Source: Faecalibacterium sp. (lineage in GTDB: Bacteria > Bacillota > Clostridia > Oscillospirales > Ruminococcaceae). From it: a stretch of 13,187 bases of DNA. Shown piece after piece: positions 6,937-12,386 of the stretch. Each line of letters begins with the position of its first letter. Position 1 is the first letter of the stretch. Under the pieces are notes generated by a model. It was not told where the DNA came from. It saw only the letters and a program-made list of their open reading frames with translations, and made no database searches. The position numbers were made by a program, and so were the translations under genes. The DNA is taken from contig JAFULE010000210.1 in assembly GCA_017483235.1 (NCBI GenBank), forward strand, positions 1-13,187, read 5' to 3'.

Positions 6937-8116
6937 ATACCATTCTGTGCAAGGATTTTGCCATCTGGGCCAAGGTGGGCCACACGTTCAGTTCCGGCGT
7001 ATCCACCACCGCCTTGACAAGACAGCGCTGCACCGCGCTGATCTTGCGGGCAGGCACCCCTTCGGTCAGCAGTTCGGCCGGGGTGATGCGCAGATGCTCT
7101 TTTAAGTAAGGCTGGCCGCTTTGCCGCAGCTGATGATACAGCCCCGGCAAAGCCGTAAAGGCGGGGGTGACGGCAGCAAGGGTTTCGGCCACATCGGCAA
7201 AATCAAAGGGCATACCGTCCATCAGCTGCAGCTTCAGCCCATGCAGATCGGCCGGCATACCGGCAGCGTACAGCCGGTCCAGCAAGGCATAATCCCGCCG
7301 GAATGTTTTGCCGAAATCGAACACCTCTGCCGCCTTGTAAGCGTTGGAGCCGGTAAGCCGCACCAGCGCCCACCAGCGGCACAAGAGATTGGCCGGCACA
7401 GCATCCAGCGCGGCCAGCGGGCTTTGCCCCTGCGGGCAGGACACATCGGCATACAGTCCAAAGCAGCGCAGGCCATCGGCCTGCAGCAGCGGCCACACTG
7501 CCGAGGGGCGCGGGCCGGTCAGCAGCTTGTTCAGTTCGGCCCGTACCCGAGGCGCGCTGACCCCTGCCAGCGTAGGGGCCAGTTGACGGGCCGCCGCGTC
7601 GGTGGCCGGCTCCACCGCAAAATCCAGCGTAGCCGCAAAGCGGTACAGCCGCAGCACCCGCAGTGCATCCTCGGTAAAGCGGGTTTCCGGGTTGCCCACA
7701 CAGCGCAGCAGCCGGTCGGCAAGATCGTACCGGCCGTGGTAGGGATCGGTGACCACTTCCCCATCCCACGCCATGGCGTTGATGGTAAAATCCCGGCGAG
7801 ACAGATCGCCCCGCAGCCCGCCGCCAAAGGTGACAAGGTCGGGGTGGCGGTGGTCGGTGTAGCCTTCCTCGGCGCGGCAGGGGGTGATCTCGACCCCATG
7901 CCAGCTGACCGTGCCGTACTGCCCGCCAATGGGCTTTGCATCCGGCAGGGCAGCAGCCAGCTGTTCCGGCATACAGTCCACCGTCAGGTCCCAGTCATTG
8001 ACCGGACGCTGCAGCAGGCTGTCGCGCACCGCACCGCCGATGACCCACGAATCGATATTTTGTTCTTTCAGTACGGCCATGGCCTGCGCCACCACCGGGG
8101 GCAGAAGGATGGGCAT
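6935..8116 (-). CDS. cca: CCA tRNA nucleotidyltransferase
   Basis: Class II nucleotidyltransferase that builds or repairs the 3' CCA end of tRNAs. 393 aa. Motifs: GGAVRD (27-32) with the catalytic DWDLTVD (41-47; D41 and D43 bind metal), GDLSRRDFTINAMAWD (103-118, template-arginine type region), DPYHGRYDLADRLLRCVGNP (124-143), and EDALRVLRLYRFAA (149-162). The remaining C-terminal half is the helical tRNA-binding body and lacks an obvious HD phosphohydrolase domain. ATG 8116 has AAAGGAA eight bases upstream. It is monocistronic: divergent from murC and convergent with degV. It could in principle be one of a split CC-adding and A-adding pair, but nothing here suggests that. Confidence 0.95.
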   Translation of the reverse strand: MPILLPPVVAQAMAVLKEQNIDSWVIGGAVRDSLLQRPVNDWDLTVDCMPEQLAAALPDAKPIGGQYGTVSWHGVEITPCRAEEGYTDHRHPDLVTFGGGLRGDLSRRDFTINAMAWDGEVVTDPYHGRYDLADRLLRCVGNPETRFTEDALRVLRLYRFAATLDFAVEPATDAAARQLAPTLAGVSAPRVRAELNKLLTGPRPSAVWPLLQADGLRCFGLYADVSCPQGQSPLAALDAVPANLLCRWWALVRLTGSNAYKAAEVFDFGKTFRRDYALLDRLYAAGMPADLHGLKLQLMDGMPFDFADVAETLAAVTPAFTALPGLYHQLRQSGQPYLKEHLRITPAELLTEGVPARKISAVQRCLVKAVVDTPELNVWPTLAQMAKSLHRMV

Positions 8117-8157
8117 AGCAAGGGTTCCTTTCGGGCAAAAGATATTTTCTTTTTTCT

Positions 8158-8166
8158 ATCATAACA
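8158..8166 (-). promoter_or_regulatory. Extended -10 promoter of cca
   Basis: On the minus strand TGT followed by TATGAT (8158-8163), an extended -10 element, about 42 bases before the cca ATG. No good -35 is seen at 16-18 bases, which is tolerated by extended -10 promoters. Confidence 0.5.
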
Positions 8167-8207
8167 CAAAATTTACCGCAGGTGTTTATTTTGCCGCTTA
8201 AAAATTA

Positions 8208-8213
8208 TATAAT
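8208..8213 (+). promoter_or_regulatory. Candidate -10 element of murC
   Basis: Consensus TATAAT in an A/T-rich island between divergent cca and murC. The best -35 at 17 bases is TTTATT (8185-8190), a weak match. The leader to the murC ATG at 8291 would be about 70 bases. The cca and murC -10 boxes are only about 45 bases apart, so the two promoters may interfere. Confidence 0.5.
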
Positions 8214-8290
8214 AGTTATAGCTATTTGGTGAAATTATGCCCGCACGTTCCGGCGGCGCAGGTATTAATAATTGGAGGATGAAACCTACT

Positions 8291-9670
8291 ATGTTTAGAC
8301 TTCAGTCGGATTACGGCCAGAACCTTCTGGACGGCGTGAAGAAAATCCACTTCATTGGCTGCGGCGGCAGCGGCATGTACCCCCTGATCCAGATTCTGGC
8401 GGCACGCGGCTATACCATTACCGGCAGCGATGTGCTGGAAGGCTCGATCATCGAGGCCGAACGCGCCATGGGCATTAAGGTGACCATTGGCCACACTGCC
8501 GAAAACGTGTTTGGCTCTGATCTGGTGGTGTACTCGGCCGCCATTGCGCAGAATAACGTGGAGCTGGCTGCCGCACAGGCCTACGGCTACCGCACCATTG
8601 AACGCAGCGTTCTGCTGGGCTACGTAAGCCGGCTGTACAAAAACAGCATCTGTGTGGCCGGCACCCACGGCAAAACCACCGCCAGCGCCATGATCGCCAC
8701 CACGTTGGAACTGGCCGGGCGCGACCCCAGCGCCGTGGTGGGCGGCAAGGTGCCCGCTTTGAACGGCTACGGCAAGGCCGGCAAGGGCGACGAGATCGTG
8801 ATCGAAGCCTGCGAATACGCCGAAACCTTTTTGAAGCTTACCCCCTACTATGGTGTCATTCTGAACATCGACAACGATCATCTGGACTACTACGGCAGCA
8901 TGGGCGCACTGAAGTTCGCTTTCAAGCGGTTTGCCCTGATGAGCCAGTACGTACTGTTTTTGAATGTGGATGACAAAAACACCCTGGACGTGATGTTCTC
9001 GCTGGATCGCCGGGTACGCACCTTCGGCATTGAAAACGAAGAATGCGATTTCAAAGCCGAAAACCTGCGGGAATACCGCCCCGGCTATTTTGAGTTTGAT
9101 CTGTTGGTACTGGGCCACAAGGTGGGCACCATCCGGCTGTCGGTACCGGGCCGCCACAACGTATACAACGCGTTGGCCATGTGTTCGGTGTGCATCTCGC
9201 TGGGCGTTACCCCCGAGCAGTGCGCTGCCGGTGCGCTGGCCTTTAAGGGGGCCGGCCGCCGCTTTGAGCTGTACGGCGAATGCAACGGCGCCACCGTGGT
9301 GGACGATTATGCCCATCACCCCACCGAGCTGGAAGCGGTGCTGACCACCGCCAAAAAGCTGGGGTACAAGCGGGTGATCGCAGTGCATCAGCCCTTTACA
9401 TACAGCCGCACCAAAACCCTGCTGGACGAATTCGCCCAGGTTCTGGGCTTGGCCGATGTGGTTGTATTGACCCCCATTCTGGGCAGCCGCGAGGTGGACG
9501 ACGGCAGCGTAAAAACCGCCGATCTGGCTGCCAAGATTCCCGGTGCCGTTACGGTGGACAGCCTGCAGGCCGCCGCCGACTGGGTAAAGGCCAACGCTGG
9601 TGAGGGCGATCTGGTCATCACGCTGGGCTGCGGCGACGTGTACAAGGCCGGCAAGCTGATGGTAAAGTAA
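8291..9670 (+). CDS. murC: UDP-N-acetylmuramate--L-alanine ligase MurC
   Basis: ATP-dependent cytoplasmic ligase adding L-Ala to UDP-MurNAc, the first amino-acid step of peptidoglycan synthesis. From ATG 8291 it is 459 aa, typical of MurC. Domain order: UDP-binding N-domain with FIGCGGSGM (21-29) and GSDV; ATP domain with GTHGKTT (124-130), EACEYAETF (172-180) and NIDNDHLDYYG (192-202); then GRHNVYNALA (287-296), GAGRRFELYG (320-329), DDYAHHPTE (338-346), QPFTYSRT (367-374) and GCGDVYK near the end. The YAHHP and EACEY motifs favour MurC over Mpl or MurD. The frame opens at 8237, but GGAGG (8274-8278) is 12 bases before ATG 8291 and overlaps the earlier ATG 8279. QPF replaces the commoner QPH. 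It stands alone, away from any dcw-type cluster. Confidence 0.95.
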   Translation: MFRLQSDYGQNLLDGVKKIHFIGCGGSGMYPLIQILAARGYTITGSDVLEGSIIEAERAMGIKVTIGHTAENVFGSDLVVYSAAIAQNNVELAAAQAYGYRTIERSVLLGYVSRLYKNSICVAGTHGKTTASAMIATTLELAGRDPSAVVGGKVPALNGYGKAGKGDEIVIEACEYAETFLKLTPYYGVILNIDNDHLDYYGSMGALKFAFKRFALMSQYVLFLNVDDKNTLDVMFSLDRRVRTFGIENEECDFKAENLREYRPGYFEFDLLVLGHKVGTIRLSVPGRHNVYNALAMCSVCISLGVTPEQCAAGALAFKGAGRRFELYGECNGATVVDDYAHHPTELEAVLTTAKKLGYKRVIAVHQPFTYSRTKTLLDEFAQVLGLADVVVLTPILGSREVDDGSVKTADLAAKIPGAVTVDSLQAAADWVKANAGEGDLVITLGCGDVYKAGKLMVK

Positions 9671-9681
9671 CTTCTGCAATC

Positions 9682-9717
9682 AAAAAGAACCTTCGACCGC
9701 GGTCGAAGGTTCTTTTT
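9682..9717. terminator. Bidirectional palindromic terminator between murC and the ECF S gene
   Basis: A perfect 36-base palindrome centred on CCGCGG (9697-9702), with A-run and U-run at its edges so both strands give stem plus U-tract. It starts 12 bases after the murC stop and ends four bases before the stop of the convergent gene, so it should serve both. Confidence 0.93.
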
Positions 9718-9720
9718 TAC

Positions 9721-10269
9721 TTATGCCCAGCCAAGCTGGCGTTTGACCGTCTGCAATGCCCGCCGCATGGGCCGGTACAGCACCAGTGTGATGGCAAAGT
9801 TCCCCACCGCATGGCTTACATCAAAGCTGAGCCCTGCCAGCCACCAGGTAAAGGCAAAGGCAATGTCCTGCACAAAGATGTACACCGGCGCGCACAGCGC
9901 ACCAAAGCACAGCCCAAACACCCCGCACAGCACTGCCCAGAACAGGGGGCGGTCCATCCGTTTGAACAGCCACACCAGCCCCATCAGTACAAACCAGACA
10001 TAAATGTACATGGCCCACCACAGGCCAAAGCCGTACAGCACCCCCTGCAAAAGCAGAAACACGCTGATGGCCCAGGGGGTCTCGCGAGGGAATTCCAGCG
10101 CGTAAAGCAGAATGAGAAAGCTGACCGGCTCGATGTTGGGCAGGCCGCTCATTACCTGCTTGCCCACCACCAGAAGTGCCCCCATCAACGCCGCCAGCAC
10201 CAGGCGGCGGGGGCTGATGCGTATCCCCTTAGCCAATGTTGTACACAAAGCCGTACACATCGCCCGCAT
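9721..10269 (-). CDS. ECF transporter S component, probably for cobalamin or a corrinoid
   Basis: Small polytopic membrane protein of up to 182 aa with about five or six hydrophobic segments, typical of substrate-binding S components of energy-coupling factor importers. The first helix LVLAALMGALLVVGKQ carries the A-x-x-x-A pattern (A27, A31) that packs against EcfT, followed by GLPNIEPVSF. No EcfA or EcfT gene is nearby, so it would share a general ECF module. It overlaps the end of the DUF4430 lipoprotein gene by 41 bases and lies in the same transcript behind a cobalamin riboswitch; the B12 assignment rests on that context. The start is uncertain: ATG 10269 and ATG 10260 lack a ribosome binding site, and TTG 10236 would start just at the upstream gene's stop, giving a more usual short N-terminus. 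Confidence 0.8.
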   Translation of the reverse strand: MRAMCTALCTTLAKGIRISPRRLVLAALMGALLVVGKQVMSGLPNIEPVSFLILLYALEFPRETPWAISVFLLLQGVLYGFGLWWAMYIYVWFVLMGLVWLFKRMDRPLFWAVLCGVFGLCFGALCAPVYIFVQDIAFAFTWWLAGLSFDVSHAVGNFAITLVLYRPMRRALQTVKRQLGWA

Positions 10270-10660
10270 TCAGGGTGATGTCGCTGATGCCCACCGGGGT
10301 CATCTGGCCCTCGGCATCCACCAAGCCCCACCAAGACTTGTCGGCGTTGTAATCGGTAGCAATGCCGTTTACCACCGTAACAAAGCCGCTGTCGGCTTCT
10401 TCCTTGCTGATCACCCCTGCATCTGCCAGTGCTTGCGCCAGTGTGGCGCCTGCAGTGGTATTCAATGCCATCTCGGTGACCGCACCGTCTTTATCGGTGA
10501 TCTTCAAAGTGGCGGTGATCTGCTGCTGTGCGCTGACCGAAGAAGCCGGCTTGGAGGCGGGCTGGGCCGAAGAGGCACTGCCACAGCCCACCATCAGGCA
10601 GACTGCGGCCAAGGCCGCCGCCACAAGGGCAGAAATGCGGTTAAAATTCATTTTTTTCAT
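10229..10660 (-). CDS. DUF4430 (transcobalamin-like) lipoprotein
   Basis: Predicted surface lipoprotein, 143 aa. Basic MKKMNFNR start, hydrophobic core ISALVAAALAAVCLMVG and a lipobox-like MVGC with C26 as the likely lipid anchor; then a Ser/Ala/Pro linker (27-45) and one domain of about 95 aa. That domain has DUF4430 features: thiol-free beta pattern TATLKITDKDG, TLAQALADAG, FVTVVNGIATDYNADKSWWGLVDAEG and a final GDVYGFVYNIG. DUF4430 is related to the C-terminal beta domain of intrinsic factor and transcobalamin. The frame stays open to 11008 through the riboswitch, but AGGAG (10673-10677) 12 bases upstream and the signal peptide fix ATG 10660. It is first in an operon with the ECF S gene. 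I infer B12 or corrinoid capture; DUF4430 also occurs in unrelated surface proteins. Confidence 0.85.
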   Translation of the reverse strand: MKKMNFNRISALVAAALAAVCLMVGCGSASSAQPASKPASSVSAQQQITATLKITDKDGAVTEMALNTTAGATLAQALADAGVISKEEADSGFVTVVNGIATDYNADKSWWGLVDAEGQMTPVGISDITLNAGDVYGFVYNIG

Positions 10661-10705
10661 TGCTGCATCAAACTCCTTTTCCATGCGGAAAGCCCCTGCA
10701 CAGCG

Positions 10706-10735
10706 CCGTATTGCCGGGTGCTGCAGGCAACACGG
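10706..10735 (-). other. Stable hairpin in the B12-operon leader
   Basis: A 10-bp stem with one G-U pair (10726-10735 with 10706-10715) and a 10-base loop, about 30 bases upstream of the DUF4430 ribosome binding site and downstream of the riboswitch terminator. No U-run follows, so it is not a terminator. It may stabilise the mRNA or affect translation. Confidence 0.55.
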
Positions 10736-10768
10736 TTTAGCAGGCACTTCCCTGTTGTTTTTGGCAGC

Positions 10769-10800
10769 AAAAAACGCCCCTCCGCAATCGGGAAGGGCGT
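10769..10800 (-). terminator. Intrinsic terminator of the riboswitch expression platform
   Basis: On the minus strand a 10-bp G/C-rich stem (10791-10800 with 10774-10783, one G-U), a 7-base loop and a U-run (10769-10774). It lies between the cobalamin aptamer and the DUF4430 gene, where B12 binding would favour termination. It marks a transcriptional OFF switch. Confidence 0.85.
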
Positions 10801-10857
10801 GGCAGAATAACACCTTGGTGCTGTGCGCCGTACCTTCTCCATCGCTCGTGGAGCCGT

Positions 10858-10982
10858 ACCAAACACCGACCCGGCGATCTGACTTTCCGTCCGCGAATGG
10901 ACGGTACACAGTGGCGGGACCGTGCGGGATTCTCACCCGCTTCCCCGGTGCTGCGCAAAAGCACAGCGTGCCGGTGTTTGTG
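10858..10982 (-). promoter_or_regulatory. Cobalamin riboswitch (aptamer)
   Basis: Minus-strand RNA. The B12 box CCCGCCACTG is at 10909-10918, preceded by the conserved core GAAGCGGGTGAGAATCCCGC and ACGGTCCCGCC (10913-10944 region), and followed by AAGTCAGATCGCCGGG (10870-10885). The closing stem P1 pairs AAACACCG (10972-10979) with CGGTGTTT (10861-10868), eight perfect pairs. An internal stem-loop with GGTGCTGCGCAAAAGCACAG on the plus strand lies around 10947-10966. This is a textbook cobalamin-class aptamer. It fills most of the only stretch above 300 bases without a gene (10661-11044) and precedes the terminator at 10769-10800. Confidence 0.95.
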
Positions 10983-11008
10983 CAAAAGGACATTTTTGCT
11001 GTGGGCAC

Positions 11009-11037
11009 AGTATAGCAGATTTTGCGCGGCAGCGCAA
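11009..11037 (-). promoter_or_regulatory. Promoter of the B12 riboswitch operon
   Basis: On the minus strand, -35 TTGCGC (11032-11037), a 17-base spacer and -10 TATACT (11009-11014) preceded by TGC, an extended -10. Expected start near 11002 places the aptamer about 20 bases into the transcript. The -35 box lies eight bases beyond the stop of the upstream mazF-like gene. Confidence 0.85.
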
Positions 11038-11044
11038 GATGGGG

Positions 11045-11389
11045 TCAGTAGCTGCTCAGTCCAAGGCTGATGTCCAGCGCCTGATCCACCCGCTTCTGGT
11101 CAGCGGGGGTGATCTGGCCGGCCCGCTCGCGCAGGCGGTGCTTGTCCAGCGTACGGATCTGCTCCAGCAGCACGATGCTGTCTTTGGCAAGGCCGCAGTC
11201 GGCGGCACGCAGGTTGATGTGGGTGGGCAGCTTGGTTTTATCCAGCCGGGATGTAATGGCAGCAGCGATCACGGTGGGGCTGTGTCGGTTACCTACATCG
11301 TTCTGCACGATCAGCACCGGGCGGATACCGCCCTGCTCGGACCCCACCACCGGGGAAAGGTCGGCGTAAAAAACTTCTCCTCTGTGCAC
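11045..11389 (-). CDS. MazF/EndoA (PemK) family endoribonuclease
   Basis: Sequence-specific mRNA interferase of the type II toxin family, 114 aa, the usual size. Motifs: N-terminal RGEVFYADLSPVVGSEQGGIRPVLIVQND (3-31) with catalytic-type R23 in GIRPV, then IAAAITSR (41-48) with T46/S47, LPTHINL (54-60) and a SIVLLEQIRTLDK segment (71-83). The start is GTG 11389; AGGGA sits only one base upstream and GGAGGG is 15 bases upstream, so initiation may be weak. No antitoxin gene fits in the 66 bases before it: the gene upstream is acpS. In Bacillus the order is acpS, then a lipoprotein gene, alr, antitoxin, endoA; here the intervening genes are missing. The family call is firm; whether it acts as a toxin is open. 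Confidence 0.93.
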   Translation of the reverse strand: MHRGEVFYADLSPVVGSEQGGIRPVLIVQNDVGNRHSPTVIAAAITSRLDKTKLPTHINLRAADCGLAKDSIVLLEQIRTLDKHRLRERAGQITPADQKRVDQALDISLGLSSY

Positions 11390-11455
11390 TTCCCTAAATT
11401 CAGGCCCTCCATCCTGTTGTGATGTCGGGGTTAGTATGGCCGTGCCGCCGGCGGG

Positions 11456-11863
11456 TTATGCGTCGATTTGTTCGAGAATACAGGTGGCCATGGCAAGGCC
11501 GCCGTCGTGGCTGAGCGACAGATGAGCCCGCAGTCCGTTCTGCTGCAGCCACTGGGCCGCCTGCCCCAGCAGACGATACTCCGGCCTGCCGCCGGGCAGC
11601 CGCACCGCCTGCAGTTCGTGCATGGCAAAACCCGAAAGCCCGGTGCCGGCTGCCTTCATAAAAGCTTCCTTAGCGGCAAAGTTGGCCGCAGCCGAGCCCG
11701 CCTTTTTGTCGCTGACAGGCACCACTGTTTTTCCGTTAAGCCCAAGCAGGGCCAGTTCGTCCGGGCCGTACACCCGGGCCGCAAACGAGGCACCGTGAGG
11801 CCCCTGCAGACTTTTTTTGATGCGTTCGACCTGACACAGGTCGCAGCCGATGCCATAGATCAT
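11456..11863 (-). CDS. acpS: Holo-[acyl-carrier-protein] synthase AcpS
   Basis: 4'-phosphopantetheinyl transferase that activates acyl carrier protein using CoA, needed for fatty-acid synthesis. 135 aa from ATG 11863, about family length. Motifs: GIGCDLCQVERI (4-15; metal-binding D8), NFAAKEAFMKAAGTGL (61-76; E66 and K70) and HLSLSHDGGLAMA (114-126). The open frame continues to 11914, but MIYGIGCDL is the family start. The ribosome binding site is weak (GGCGGGAA, 15-20 bases upstream). Residues 41-60 between the two motifs are longer and less conserved than usual. It precedes the MazF-like gene by 66 bases, an arrangement derived from the acpS-alr-endoA neighbourhood of other Firmicutes. Confidence 0.95.
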   Translation of the reverse strand: MIYGIGCDLCQVERIKKSLQGPHGASFAARVYGPDELALLGLNGKTVVPVSDKKAGSAAANFAAKEAFMKAAGTGLSGFAMHELQAVRLPGGRPEYRLLGQAAQWLQQNGLRAHLSLSHDGGLAMATCILEQIDA

Positions 11864-11954
11864 TGGTGACTGTTCCCGCCTTTCACAGCTGAATAAACCG
11901 GCTTTGCCGGGCATAGGATGTACAAACAGGCCGCACCGGAGACAGCCCGCTTGT

Positions 11955-11963
11955 AGTATACCA
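11955..11963 (-). promoter_or_regulatory. Extended -10 promoter of acpS
   Basis: On the minus strand TGG followed by TATACT (11955-11960), an extended -10, with no clear -35. The leader of about 85 bases contains a small hairpin (CCGGC/GCCGG, 11898-11910) followed by TTTATT, too short to call a terminator. Confidence 0.6.
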
Positions 11964-12014
11964 GAATTTGCCCCACCGCACAGTATATTTTACGCAAAAA
12001 AGCCACGCTTTGGC

Positions 12015-12043
12015 TTGAAGTTTTTGCCCGGTTATTGTAGAAT
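12015..12043 (+). promoter_or_regulatory. Sigma-A promoter of ireB
   Basis: -35 TTGAAG (12015-12020), a 17-base spacer and -10 TAGAAT (12038-12043), about 36 bases before the ireB ATG. Expected start is near 12050, giving a short leader. Confidence 0.8.
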
Positions 12044-12078
12044 AGCGATATAGATTTTTCAGAAAGGGGTGCCGCACC

Positions 12079-12324
12079 ATGGGAGATCCCACCGCCATCT
12101 TCTCCATCCACGATGATCAGGACCGCGAGATCCGCGAGGTTTTACAGCAGGTTTATGCTGCACTGAAAGAAAAAGGCTACAACCCGGTAAACCAGCTGGT
12201 GGGTTATATTCTGTCGGAAGACCCCACCTACATTACCACCTACCACAACGCCCGCTCGCTGATCCGCAAGATCGACCGCGACGATCTGCTGCAGGCGCTG
12301 GTACGCAGCTATCTGGGGATCTGA
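12079..12324 (+). CDS. ireB: IreB family regulatory phosphoprotein (UPF0297/YrzL)
   Basis: Small conserved Firmicutes protein, 81 aa, full family length. In Enterococcus its homologue IreB is phosphorylated by the Ser/Thr kinase IreK and lowers cephalosporin resistance. Family segments are clear: ATIFS-like start (here TAIFSIHD), VLQQVYAALKEKGYNPVNQLVGYILSEDPTYITTYHNARSLIRKIDRDDLLQALVRSYL. The N-terminal Thr5 region corresponds to the phosphorylated threonines of IreB. ATG 12079 has AAAGGGG about nine bases upstream. Usually ireB leads an operon with the Holliday-junction resolvase ruvX (yrrK); here it has its own promoter and is followed within 20 bases by a strong terminator, so it is monocistronic. 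Confidence 0.95.
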   Translation: MGDPTAIFSIHDDQDREIREVLQQVYAALKEKGYNPVNQLVGYILSEDPTYITTYHNARSLIRKIDRDDLLQALVRSYLGI

Positions 12325-12342
12325 TTTTTTACCAAATACAGC

Positions 12343-12377
12343 AAAACCGCCGCAGGCATTGCCTGCGGCGGTTTTTT
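12343..12377. terminator. Bidirectional terminator between ireB and the GH25 gene
   Basis: Perfect 15-bp stem (12343-12357 with 12361-12375) with a 3-base loop, ending in a U-run to 12377 on the plus strand. On the minus strand the stem ends in UUUU then GCUG. It lies 18 bases after the ireB stop and 9 bases from the stop of the convergent GH25 gene. Confidence 0.93.
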
Positions 12378-12386
12378 CTTGTTGGC

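Noticed and set aside
8222..9679. Open frame of 485 codons on the minus strand opposite murC
   Set aside because: Antisense shadow of murC with no ribosome binding site or recognisable domain; murC motifs are complete on the plus strand.
9682..9717. Perfect palindrome as a possible attachment or recombination site
   Set aside because: Position between two convergent stops and the U-runs on both strands explain it fully as a terminator.
10661..11008. N-terminal extension of the DUF4430 gene through the riboswitch
   Set aside because: The frame is open by chance through structured RNA; a signal peptide and ribosome binding site place the start at 10660.
11860..12111. Small open frames on the minus strand between ireB and acpS
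   Set aside because: They overlap the acpS promoter and leader and the 5' end of ireB, with no ribosome binding site and no family resemblance.
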